A DNA stretch of 64,000 nt. Source: Variovorax sp. V213 (GTDB lineage: Bacteria > Pseudomonadota > Gammaproteobacteria > Burkholderiales > Burkholderiaceae_C). A program made the translations under genes and the position numbers. Under the pieces are notes generated by a model, which saw nothing but the letters and a program-made list of their open reading frames with translations, was not told where the DNA came from and did no database searches. The stretch lies in contig NZ_AP028664.1 of assembly GCF_041154455.1 (NCBI RefSeq), forward strand, positions 4,527,001-4,591,000, given 5' to 3'. Below are positions 35,543 to 43,830 of this stretch, piece after piece (position 1 is the stretch's first letter; every line of letters begins with the position of its first letter).

Positions 35543-36694
35543 TCAGACCTTGCAAGTTTGGCCCGCGCCGACTTTCGGGAAGGTCTTCACCACGCGGAAG
35601 CCCTTGTCCGTGACGTCGGCCACGTAGATGTCTTGCTCCACGTGGCGCGCCTTGACGGTAACCACGCCTCTCGGGCCGTTGTAGGTCGTTCCCTCGGAGG
35701 CGGCATCGAGCTTCGCCGGGTCCAGGCTCCCGGCCTTCTTCGCAAGCGCTTCGAGCATCAGGAAGCCTTCATAGGTCGATTCGGCGAGCCCGTTCAATGC
35801 CGGCGCGTTGGCGCCGTTGGCCTTGGCATAGTCCGCAGCGAACGCCTTCGCGGCGGGCGTGTCGATGCTTGCGAAGTAGCCGGCGCTCGAGTAGAGGTTG
35901 CGCGCATTGGCGAAGCCGATGCCGGCGAGGGTGTTCTCCTCGATCAGCGTGCCCAGTCGAATCGCCTTGTCCGAAAGGCCAAAGCTCGCAAACGACTTGT
36001 TGAAGGTCACCGAAGCCCCGCCCACCAGCGACACGAGCACGGCGTCGGCGCCACTGTCGCGGATGCGCGCAAGGCTTGCATCGAAGTTGTCGACAGTGAA
36101 CGGGAGGTACTCGTCCCCGACTACCTTGGCGCCGGTCTTCTCGATGTACGCCTTGGCGGTGGCATTGGTGTTCCGGCCCCAGATGTAGTCGTTGCCGATC
36201 ATGTACCACTTGGCAGGCTTGCGCTCGGCCGCCAGCCATGAGATGACAGGCTCCAGTTGCTGTTGCGGCGTTTCGCCCTTCACATACGTACCCGCTGCAC
36301 ACTCGCCGCCTTCGTAGACAGGCGTGTAGAAGTACGGCACCTGGCCCTTGAACAAGCCGACAAGCGCACCGCGCACGGCACTGTCGTGCATTCCGATAAC
36401 GGCACCCGCCTTCTGGCCCTTCCAGAGCTTCAGCGCCGCCTGGCCTGCTTCCGCAGGAGCAAGGCCCGCATCACCAAACAGAAGCTCGACCTTGCGGCCC
36501 AGCACGCCCCCACGGCCATTCAAGGCTACGGCGGCCATCTCGGCGCACGCCTTGCACGACGGGCCGAACAAGCCCCCGGGCCCACTTTGGGGAATCATCA
36601 CAGCCACCTTGAGCGGGTCGGCCGCGAAGGCTGTGGGCAGTGCGGAAGCTGCACCAGCGGCCAGCGTTGCCTGCAGGAAATGACGACGATCCAT
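35543..36694 (-). CDS. Substrate-binding protein of second LIV-type transporter (amide/urea-type)
   Basis: 383-residue periplasmic protein. Start MDRRHFLQATLAAGAAS has a twin-arginine-like motif and signal cleavage near AFAADP. The mature part (LKVAVMIPQSGPGGLFGPSCKACAEM, YFYTPVYEGGECA, NDYIWGRNTNATAKAYI) resembles the amide- and urea-binding branch (AmiC/UrtA-like, Peripla_BP_5). Lying 19 bases after the amidase, it likely imports an amide or aromatic amide for that enzyme. Confidence 0.9.
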   Translation of the reverse strand: MDRRHFLQATLAAGAASALPTAFAADPLKVAVMIPQSGPGGLFGPSCKACAEMAAVALNGRGGVLGRKVELLFGDAGLAPAEAGQAALKLWKGQKAGAVIGMHDSAVRGALVGLFKGQVPYFYTPVYEGGECAAGTYVKGETPQQQLEPVISWLAAERKPAKWYMIGNDYIWGRNTNATAKAYIEKTGAKVVGDEYLPFTVDNFDASLARIRDSGADAVLVSLVGGASVTFNKSFASFGLSDKAIRLGTLIEENTLAGIGFANARNLYSSAGYFASIDTPAAKAFAADYAKANGANAPALNGLAESTYEGFLMLEALAKKAGSLDPAKLDAASEGTTYNGPRGVVTVKARHVEQDIYVADVTDKGFRVVKTFPKVGAGQTCKV

Positions 36695-36713
36695 GAGATG
36701 CTCCTTCGGGGTT

Positions 36714-38120
36714 TCAGTAGGGAAATCTGAGTTGAGGGGCGGACGGAAGAGCTGACTGGACAGCTTCGGCAATTGCCAGAAGACGGCGGTCGGAACCGAT
36801 GGGCCCATCGAGCGCGAGGCCCACCGGCAGGTTGTTCGCAAGGCCCAGCGGGATGGTCACGCCGGGCAACGATGCATTGCTTCCGGGGTCTGTATTGCGA
36901 ATGAACGTCCCGAAGGTAGGCAGCTGCGTGCCGTTCAGTTCGACGGTTTCGTCTTCACCGATGAGAGCCGCAACGCGCGGGGTCGTCGGGAAGACCAGGG
37001 CTTCGATCCGGTGCGATTCGAATGTCTGCTTGTAGAGGGCCTGCATCTGCCGTCTCGCCTGAAGAGCACTCTCGTAGACGTCCTCGGGAATGCCCCCGCC
37101 GGTCAGAAGCGTACCGACAGCACCGCGTACGTCCGGACTGCCAACGGCTGCAATCATCTCCTCGAGGGTGATGCCGCGGCCGCGTACGTCGAGGTACTCC
37201 CGCATGTCACGCACGAACTCGAAGAGCGCCACCGGCAAGCTGACACTGGCGTCGAGCTCGTTCAGGGCGGGCATATCGACATCCACGAGTTCGACGCCGA
37301 CTTGCCGCAGCGCCTCGAGGGCGGATTCAGCCACCTGTTCAAGTCCGGGCTCCAAGTCACTCCAGAATGGAAGCCTCGGGACACCAAGGCGCAGCCCTTC
37401 GAGAGCCACTTTCATTGGTCCGCTTTTCGCGCCCGTCATCACCTCATCGAGAAGAGCGCAGTCCGCAATGGTGTAAGCCAGCGGCCCCGCGGTGTCACGA
37501 GTGAGCGAAATTGGTGCGATACCCTGTGCTGGCACGCGCCCCACCGTCGGCCGGAATCCACTGACCCCGCAGAGGGCCGCCGGGACGCGGACCGAGCCGC
37601 CCGTGTCCGTTCCGATGGAGGCGGGGACGATGCGGGCACCGACGACGGCGCCCGAGCCTCCGCTGCTGCCGCCGGGAATCCTCGTGCGGTCCCAGGGATT
37701 TCTGACGGCGCCGGTGACCGCGTTGTTGGTGGTGATGCCGAACGCCAGCTCGTGCATACCCACCTTGCCCGCGATCACGGCTCCTGCCGCCCGCAGGCGG
37801 GCGACCAGCTGCGCATCCGCTTGGGGCTGCTTCCCGCTCAATGAGGCCGTGCCGGCCCCACAGGCCATGCCGACCGCTTCGATGTTGTCCTTCAAGGCGA
37901 TGGGAATGCCGAGCAAGGGGAGCCGCTCGCCGGCGGCAAGACGGCTGTCCGCATCGCGCGCTTCTTTCCGCAGTATCTCGGGATCGAAGCAAACCCACAC
38001 GTTGAGGTCTCTGTAGGCTTGCGACCGCGCGATGCAGGCCTCGGCCAGATCCAGGCTTGAAACGGTCGCTCCGTCGAGGAGCTTACGAATGGCAGAGAGA
38101 GGAAGGTCGATCGCGTGCAT
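36714..38120 (-). CDS. Amidase-signature hydrolase, mandelamide hydrolase-like
   Basis: 468-residue amidase-signature enzyme. The Ser-cisSer-Lys triad is Lys77 (ALKDNI), Ser153 (PGGSSGGSGA) and Ser176 (TDTGGSVRVPA). Spacing matches mandelamide hydrolase MdlY of Pseudomonas putida (Lys100, Ser180, Ser204, from memory). It heads an operon with a LIV-type transporter and is divergent from a LuxR gene. I infer hydrolysis of mandelamide or related amides to feed the mandelate pathway; other aryl amides or GatA-like roles are possible. Confidence 0.88.
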   Translation of the reverse strand: MHAIDLPLSAIRKLLDGATVSSLDLAEACIARSQAYRDLNVWVCFDPEILRKEARDADSRLAAGERLPLLGIPIALKDNIEAVGMACGAGTASLSGKQPQADAQLVARLRAAGAVIAGKVGMHELAFGITTNNAVTGAVRNPWDRTRIPGGSSGGSGAVVGARIVPASIGTDTGGSVRVPAALCGVSGFRPTVGRVPAQGIAPISLTRDTAGPLAYTIADCALLDEVMTGAKSGPMKVALEGLRLGVPRLPFWSDLEPGLEQVAESALEALRQVGVELVDVDMPALNELDASVSLPVALFEFVRDMREYLDVRGRGITLEEMIAAVGSPDVRGAVGTLLTGGGIPEDVYESALQARRQMQALYKQTFESHRIEALVFPTTPRVAALIGEDETVELNGTQLPTFGTFIRNTDPGSNASLPGVTIPLGLANNLPVGLALDGPIGSDRRLLAIAEAVQSALPSAPQLRFPY

Positions 38121-38172
38121 GGCTCGTTCAGCGTTTGTGACGATTCAATGTACGCAGTGGGGCTTTGCCGGG

Positions 38173-38196
38173 GACCTATAGAAATCGTTAGGGGTC
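38173..38196. promoter_or_regulatory. Candidate operator between amidase and LuxR genes
   Basis: A 24-bp imperfect dyad, GACC at 38173-38176 and GGTC at 38193-38196 with further matches inside (TA...TA), is centred about 64 bases upstream of the amidase start and 111 before the LuxR gene. Its size and position suit a regulator dimer, most simply the divergent LuxR protein. Inference from symmetry only. Confidence 0.3.
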
Positions 38197-38295
38197 TCGC
38201 TTTCTGGTCGGAACGTAGGGTCAAACCGGACTGGTGAAAACCTCCGCACTGCCTAGCATTGGTGCCCCGCGCATGAAGCTTGCTTGGAATCGACC

Positions 38296-39192
38296 ATGCA
38301 CCTCTCCACCAGTCAGACCAGGGCCTTGTCGGATCTCATGCGCCTGGTCGCGAACGCGACCGACGGTAACGAGCTGCGCGAGCGCATGGCACTTCCATTG
38401 CTCGACCTCCTTCGTGCGGACACCTATGTGTCGATGGTGTGGGATGGCGAAAAGCAGCGCTTCGGTCGAACGACCGCGCTCAACATGTCCGAGGAGAACC
38501 TGCGGTCCTGGGACGACTACTTTCGCTTCGTGGACCCGCTGACCTACCCCATGATGCAGCGTCGCAAGCCGACCTTGGCAACGCAGGTGCTCTGCCAGAC
38601 GGACCTGTCGCGCACGGAGTTCTTCAACGACTTCCTTCGTCGCGACCGCATGTACTGGGGAGTGAATGTCTATTTCTACGACCGGGAGCGGTGTGTCGGA
38701 GACGTTCGCATTTGGCGCAATCGGGAGCGGGGGAATTTCGATACCGGCGAAATCGAGATCCTGAACCTCGTCGAGCCTGCAATCACCGGCGCGCTTTCAC
38801 GGCTGGGCTGGAAGGAATCCGCACCTGCCATCGAGCAAGGCGAATCCGCGGAGGCAACGCTGCAGCGCGAAGGACGCCTGAGCAAGCGCGAGGCCGAAGT
38901 GGCGTGGCTTGTGAGTTGCGGCTGTCCCGACAAGGAGATCCAGAGCCGGCTCGGCCTGGAGTATCCGACGGTCCGCTTCCATCTGGGCAACACCTTCAAG
39001 AAGCTGCGCGTTGCCAACAGAGCCGCGCTCGTGGGCCGAGTCCGGGCGATGCTGGCGCACCAGGAGCACGGAGGTACCGCAACGGCCATTGCGATGCCTG
39101 GCGCGTCGACTGAAGAGGCCACAACCCCTTCCGCGTTTGCGACGCAAGTGCTTAGGCAGCGCAACGCGCCACAACAGATTCGTCCCAACTGA
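38296..39192 (+). CDS. LuxR-family regulator of the amidase operon
   Basis: 298-residue protein starting at MHLSTSQTRALSDLMRL. The N-terminal ~175 residues form a possible ligand-sensing domain of unknown type; the C-terminal LuxR helix-turn-helix spans about 196-255 (LSKREAEVAWLVSCGCPDKEI then VRFHLGNTFKKL). A low-complexity tail follows. It is divergent from the amidase-transporter operon, its likely target. No luxI-type synthase is nearby, so it is probably a catabolic regulator rather than a quorum sensor. Confidence 0.85.
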   Translation: MHLSTSQTRALSDLMRLVANATDGNELRERMALPLLDLLRADTYVSMVWDGEKQRFGRTTALNMSEENLRSWDDYFRFVDPLTYPMMQRRKPTLATQVLCQTDLSRTEFFNDFLRRDRMYWGVNVYFYDRERCVGDVRIWRNRERGNFDTGEIEILNLVEPAITGALSRLGWKESAPAIEQGESAEATLQREGRLSKREAEVAWLVSCGCPDKEIQSRLGLEYPTVRFHLGNTFKKLRVANRAALVGRVRAMLAHQEHGGTATAIAMPGASTEEATTPSAFATQVLRQRNAPQQIRPN

Positions 39193-39334
39193 TTGCTACG
39201 CCACAAGTGTCGTCGGGCAGCGTGCCAGCTCGCGCGCACCGGCCTCAAAAGCGCTGCATGTCGTTCGGCGAAAGCCAGTTCTCCGGCGACCGACTGCGCC
39301 TTCCCGAGTCGGCCGAGCGGATGCGGACCCACGT

Positions 39335-39457
39335 CCTCTGGGCCGTGTGGCCCAGTGCGACGAGATCAAGGGGCTGGCCCTGCTGCTGGCCTCGCCTGCT
39401 TCCAGCTACATGACCGGGGCGATCATCTCCGTCGACGGTGGTGCCTCCGCGCGATAG
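39335..39457 (+). pseudogene. Short-chain dehydrogenase C-terminal remnant
   Basis: The frame reads PLGRVAQCDEIKGLALLLAS then SSYMTGAIISVDGG before a stop, the unmistakable last ~40 residues of a classical SDR. Nothing matching the N-terminal Rossmann half or the YxxxK site is found upstream, where the LuxR gene ends. It is a truncated relic at the right border of the catabolic island. Confidence 0.8.
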
Positions 39458-39472
39458 GGAGACAGGACCCGG

Positions 39473-40768
39473 CTACTTCAACGCAGCGCCGCCTCGCGCG
39501 AGGTATTGCGCCGACAGGCGCGCGAACTGGCCGCCATCCGTGCTGATCGAGGTCTGGTGGCTGCCGCCCGCGCTGAAGACCATCCCGATGGTGTGCATGT
39601 CGCCGTATTCCTGGGTATTGGTCAGCATGTAGTCGACGCGGTTGTCGCGGTAATGCTGGTCGGTGCCGCCGGGCGTGTCCGACGGCACGCCCATCGGCGT
39701 CTGCCACCACAGGATCGGCAGGCCGTTGCCCAGCGCTGCGCGGTAGTCCGAATACTGCTTCTGGTTGTCGTGGAAGTTGGGGCTGGTCCGGTTGCTCGCG
39801 TCCCAGTAGAACGGGGCGCTTCCGTTCTGGCATTCCGGGGGTGGCGATGCAGCTTCGCGACAGCCCGCATCGCGGTCGCTGGTCTGAGCCACGATGAAGT
39901 CCGCCTGGTTCGCGCCGGCGGCCCGCATCATCGCCGCGACCTCGACGGGCGTGCCGTTCCAGAAAGCGGGCGGGAACCCGATCAGCGCCTTGGGCGCGAC
40001 CTTGCGGCCCATCTGCACGAAGCACTGGCCAAGGCCCGCGACGGTGTCCGGCAAGGTGCTGCATTCCGGCTGGCCGCTCACGGCGGCGGCCATCTTCGTC
40101 AGGTCTCGACCGGGCGCCTGCGATGCTGCAAAGCCCCAGAAATCCGGCTCCACGTTGACCAGAGCGGGCTTGTCCAGCTCCGCGATGCGCTGGTACATCA
40201 GCCGGACCTGCCCCCAGTACTCGCCCATGAAGGTCGCATCGCTGATGCCGCTCAGATTGCCCTCGCCGTTCGCAGTCATCTGGTAGAGCGTGAACATGGG
40301 CACCGCACCGTAGGCTTGGGCGGCCTGCGCGGTGAAGGTGACGTAGGCCCCATCGGGGCTGTTCCACGTAGGCCAGGACCCCGGGCCGACACCCACCAGA
40401 TAGCGCTCGACGATGTCGGGATGGATGTCCTGGCTCTTCATGTCGTCGATGGAGGTCGCTCCCAGCCCGACCAGCACACGCGAGGGTTTGCCGAGCTTGT
40501 TCGCCAGGGCGACGGTGGCCGGCACAGGCGCGGTGCCTCCGCTCGTGCCGCCAGTGCCGCCCTGGGTGCCGCTACCGGAGGTGTTGCCGGCCGTTTGGCC
40601 GCCGTTGCTCTGGCCGGCATCGGATTGACCACCGGTGCCGGACTGGCCCGTCGGGGTGCCGACCAGCGGAATGCCAGCCCCTCCACCGCCGCCACCTCCT
40701 CCGCCACAGCCGAAGAGCAGCAGCGAGGCCGTCAGCGCGGAAATGCATAGTCGAGAAAGAATGTCCAT
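39473..40768 (-). CDS. Putative secreted lipoprotein with Gly-rich linker
   Basis: 431 residues from MDILSRLCISALTASLLLFGC: a lipoprotein signal peptide with the lipobox Cys at residue 21 followed by nine Gly and a Gly/Ser/Thr/Gln low-complexity linker to about residue 76. The remaining ~350 residues (LGKPSRVLVGLGATSIDDMK, LVNVEPDFWGFAAS, LPILWWQTPMG) look like a TIM-barrel, glycoside-hydrolase-like domain, but I do not recognise the family. It lies 106 bases after the alginate-lyase-like gene, in the same direction. Confidence 0.75.
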   Translation of the reverse strand: MDILSRLCISALTASLLLFGCGGGGGGGGGAGIPLVGTPTGQSGTGGQSDAGQSNGGQTAGNTSGSGTQGGTGGTSGGTAPVPATVALANKLGKPSRVLVGLGATSIDDMKSQDIHPDIVERYLVGVGPGSWPTWNSPDGAYVTFTAQAAQAYGAVPMFTLYQMTANGEGNLSGISDATFMGEYWGQVRLMYQRIAELDKPALVNVEPDFWGFAASQAPGRDLTKMAAAVSGQPECSTLPDTVAGLGQCFVQMGRKVAPKALIGFPPAFWNGTPVEVAAMMRAAGANQADFIVAQTSDRDAGCREAASPPPECQNGSAPFYWDASNRTSPNFHDNQKQYSDYRAALGNGLPILWWQTPMGVPSDTPGGTDQHYRDNRVDYMLTNTQEYGDMHTIGMVFSAGGSHQTSISTDGGQFARLSAQYLARGGAALK

Positions 40769-40874
40769 GAGAGAAGTCCGAAAGATCGAAGTCAAACAAG
40801 CACCGGCGCGCCTGTGCATGCGCACGCCGGTTCGGGTTCAGGGTTGTCAGGGCAGCGCCGCTGCACGATGGCGC

Positions 40875-43088
40875 TCAGCGGGCGAGGTTCGCGATGAAGG
40901 CCGCGTCCTGCGCGCCGCTGTAAATGCGGAAGTCCTGCATGCGGCCCTTGAAGTACGGATCGCCGCCGTACTGGGAACGGCCCAGCCAGGTCTGCGTGGT
41001 GCGGCCAAGCTGGAAGGGATTGATCCAGATGCCATCCGCGGTGGCGACCTGCGTACCGTCCACGTAGAGCGTGCCGACGGTGCCCGAGAGCGTGACCGCT
41101 ACATGCACCCAGCGACCGGTGGGCAGCACGTCGGTCGTCACCGACTCTTCGTTCCAGAACTGATTGCGCGTGCCCGAGAAGCGCAGCTTGCCGCTGCCGT
41201 CGCGCGGGAGCAGCGCCACGTAGACCACGTCGTTGGACCCGAAGTCGAAGATGCGCGCATTGACCACCGAAGCATCCCAGTAGACCCACACCGCCACCGT
41301 GAAATCGCCCAAGGCCGACACAGCCCCGTCGGGCAACTGGACGTGACCGCTGCGGCCGTCGAGCTGCACCGCGCTTTCGCCGTTGCGTCCTTCGCCCCAG
41401 CTCGTACCGCCCTTCAACTGCGCATGCAGCCCACGGCCGCTGGCGTCGTTGGCATCGCCGCTGAGAGGCAGGTGCAGCCACAGCTCACCGCGGACCGCCA
41501 CGCGCACCGTATCCGCACCGGTCATCTCCCCGGCGTCGGTCACCGCGACGATCCGGTAATACCACGTGCCCTGGCCGGGATCGTCGGTGTAGGTGCGCGG
41601 GTCGGTGACCGGCGCAAGGGTCGTGAACGGACCGTTCGGCGAAGCCGCGCGCTGCACGAGGTACTGGGAAGCGCCTGTGGTGCCCCACCAGGACAGCTGC
41701 ACCTTTGCGTCGCTCAGGAATGCGCTCAGGCCACTCGGCGGAGCGGCAGGGGCCGGATCGCGCGCATAGAGCAGCGTGCCGATGCCCGGCTGGTCGCCGC
41801 CATCGACGCGCTCCGGCCGTATTTTGTCGAGCATCGCCTTGCTCCAGGGTGCCGAGAGTCCCTTGCGGCTCACATAGTGGCTGTAGATGAGGTCCCAGTT
41901 GGGCCGCAGCTGATTTGTGCCCGCCGCAGCGGTCCCCGATCCGTGGACGCCGTTGTAGGGGGCGAACGGCATCGTGAACAGGGCGTTGCCGTTGGCATCC
42001 GCCAGGTTCGTCTTGGCCACATACTCCGCGCCAGCCAGCAGCCGGTTGTTCCAGTAACCGAAGAGATCCTCTCCCTGGTTCCAGGCCATCTCGCACAACA
42101 TCCCGGCCAGCGAGATGCCGAGGGTCGAGTGGCCCTGGTCGCGATGGCTCTCCTGCCATTGCCCCAGATAGCCAGGATGCACGTAGTAGACGTTGTTGGC
42201 GCTCGCGCCGTTGCCGCGGCCGGCCTTGTAGTAGTTGCTCGCTTCGGCGACCAGGTCGCTCCGGTCGCAGAACACGCCGATCGCGTAGATGGCGCAGATG
42301 TTGGCCAAGTCCCAGTTCGCCCAGTAGTGGGTGACCTTTCTGGTCTCCGTGCCGTTGTGGTTGACCAGGAAGTCGTGGGCCTTCGGGTAGAACACGTTCA
42401 GCAGCATGGCCTGGAAGCGCGCGACGTCTTCCTTCGCCCAGCCGGAGTAGGTCCGCATCAATTCCGCGGCGTTGGCCCACTGGTTGCCGTAGAGGCCCGA
42501 GGCGAGGAAGACGTTCGAGTTGCCGCCCAGCTCGGTCAAAGTCGACGACCATGCATTGAGGAACTCCACCGCCTTCTTCGCATAGTTCTCGTCGTTCGTG
42601 ATCTTCCAGCGCAATGCGAGATGAAGGGCGCGCACCATGTCGCCGACCATCTGCCAATAGTTCTCGCCATCGACGCCGCGCGTCACCAACGCCAGGGGGC
42701 GCGGCGTCGCAGCGAGGTTGGTGTTGTTCGTCTTGAGCATCATGTTCCAGCCACCCACCCAGGGCTGCGCATTGGCGGCCAGCTTGTCCCGGATGCGCTG
42801 CAGGTCGGCCTCGGTGACGAGCAGGCCGGGGTGCACGATCTTGCGTACTTCGGGCTCAGGGGTGGTCGGCTCGGGCGCTGGGGTATCCGGCGTACCGACA
42901 CCCACGGCAGCATCAGGGGTGGCACCCGGTGTCTGCTGCGCGGTGGCCCCCCCTGTCGGCGAAAAGCCTCCGCCGCTGCCACCACCGCAAGCCGTCGTGC
43001 CCAGGGCCAGTGCGCTCGCGGTGCCGATGAAGAAAGTGCGGCGATCCAGCAGCGCGGCATCCTGGTCGTCGTTCGATGAATGTGTCAT
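40875..43088 (-). CDS. Secreted alginate-lyase-like protein with FN3 and LamG domains
   Basis: 737 residues. A twin-arginine leader (DRRTFFIGTASALALGTTAC) ends in a possible lipobox, then a Gly/Thr/Pro linker. Residues ~85-440 resemble the alpha/alpha alginate-lyase/heparinase fold (WVGGWNMMLKTNN, HYWANWDLANICAIYAIGVFC, WQESHRDQGHSTLGI). A fibronectin-type segment (~450-550) and a C-terminal LamG/concanavalin-like domain (~555-737) should bind sugar. It probably degrades an acidic polysaccharide outside the cell. Substrate unknown. Confidence 0.8.
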   Translation of the reverse strand: MTHSSNDDQDAALLDRRTFFIGTASALALGTTACGGGSGGGFSPTGGATAQQTPGATPDAAVGVGTPDTPAPEPTTPEPEVRKIVHPGLLVTEADLQRIRDKLAANAQPWVGGWNMMLKTNNTNLAATPRPLALVTRGVDGENYWQMVGDMVRALHLALRWKITNDENYAKKAVEFLNAWSSTLTELGGNSNVFLASGLYGNQWANAAELMRTYSGWAKEDVARFQAMLLNVFYPKAHDFLVNHNGTETRKVTHYWANWDLANICAIYAIGVFCDRSDLVAEASNYYKAGRGNGASANNVYYVHPGYLGQWQESHRDQGHSTLGISLAGMLCEMAWNQGEDLFGYWNNRLLAGAEYVAKTNLADANGNALFTMPFAPYNGVHGSGTAAAGTNQLRPNWDLIYSHYVSRKGLSAPWSKAMLDKIRPERVDGGDQPGIGTLLYARDPAPAAPPSGLSAFLSDAKVQLSWWGTTGASQYLVQRAASPNGPFTTLAPVTDPRTYTDDPGQGTWYYRIVAVTDAGEMTGADTVRVAVRGELWLHLPLSGDANDASGRGLHAQLKGGTSWGEGRNGESAVQLDGRSGHVQLPDGAVSALGDFTVAVWVYWDASVVNARIFDFGSNDVVYVALLPRDGSGKLRFSGTRNQFWNEESVTTDVLPTGRWVHVAVTLSGTVGTLYVDGTQVATADGIWINPFQLGRTTQTWLGRSQYGGDPYFKGRMQDFRIYSGAQDAAFIANLAR

Positions 43089-43370
43089 TTGTCACAAATA
43101 TGTAAATAAATGATTCTGCAAACTGCATGCCACTCACGTCGATGGTTCGATGAAACGAAATCGGTAAAACCGATGGATGCATTTCGCGTGTCTCCGAGAG
43201 ACACGCAGCGGCAAGCAGTGACATTCGTTGTCACATGAGAGGCAGGCGAGCGACATTGAATGTCACTGCCCTTTGGCATGCCCGCACGGATTCGACCTGC
43301 ACGACAGGGCAAGGCTCATGAGTGTGAGCTCCACGGAGGCTGCAATGAGCGTTGAATTGCCTCTGAAAAT

Positions 43371-43765
43371 GAGCGACTGAATTGGCGACAGCGGTACGGC
43401 GGCCTGGGACCGTCGGAGCTGCGAAGGCTGAGGCAACTGGAAGAAGAAAAACGCCAAGCTCAAAAGCCCTGGTGGCCGATCTGAGCCTGGACAAGGCCAT
43501 GCTGCACGACGTCCTGTCAAAAAAACTTTGAAGCCCTCGCGCAAGCGCGAACTGGCTGCCGAACTGATGCAGCGATTCGGTGCCAGCATGCGCAAGGCCT
43601 GCGCAATGATTCAACTCAGTCGCGTGGTGTACCTCTATCGATCAGTCGCATGCGGCGATACAGCGCTGATCATGCGCATGAAAGAGATCGCCCAGACACG
43701 CGTGCACTACGGCTACAGGCGCGTGCACGTGATGCTGCGGGGCGAGGGCTTCAAGGACACCCGGG
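43371..43765 (+). pseudogene. IS3-family transposase remnant (orfA end and orfB start)
   Basis: The first frame reads WRQRYGGLGPSELRRLRQLEE, the end of an IS3 orfA; two single-base insertions (extra A near 43450, extra C near 43471) break LVADLSLDKAMLHDVLSKKL into another frame. From 43528 orfB begins (KPSRKRELAAELMQRFGASM, then RVHYGYRRVHVMLRGEGFKD) and is lost near 43765. It is a dead fragment, and the orfB part is in frame with the downstream sensor kinase. Confidence 0.88.
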
Positions 43766-43830
43766 ACGCCATTCCCAAACGTTCATCTGTTGTTCATGCA
43801 GGGGCCCGCATCGCGCCGCTACAGTGCCTC

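Noticed and set aside
38296..39192. Quorum-sensing LuxR receptor
   Set aside because: No luxI-type gene nearby, and the gene is divergent from a catabolic operon; a metabolic regulator is more likely.
40635..43079. 814-codon plus-strand frame opposite the alginate-lyase-like gene
   Set aside because: Mirror frame of a recognisable secreted protein with signal peptide and LamG domain; no family features of its own.
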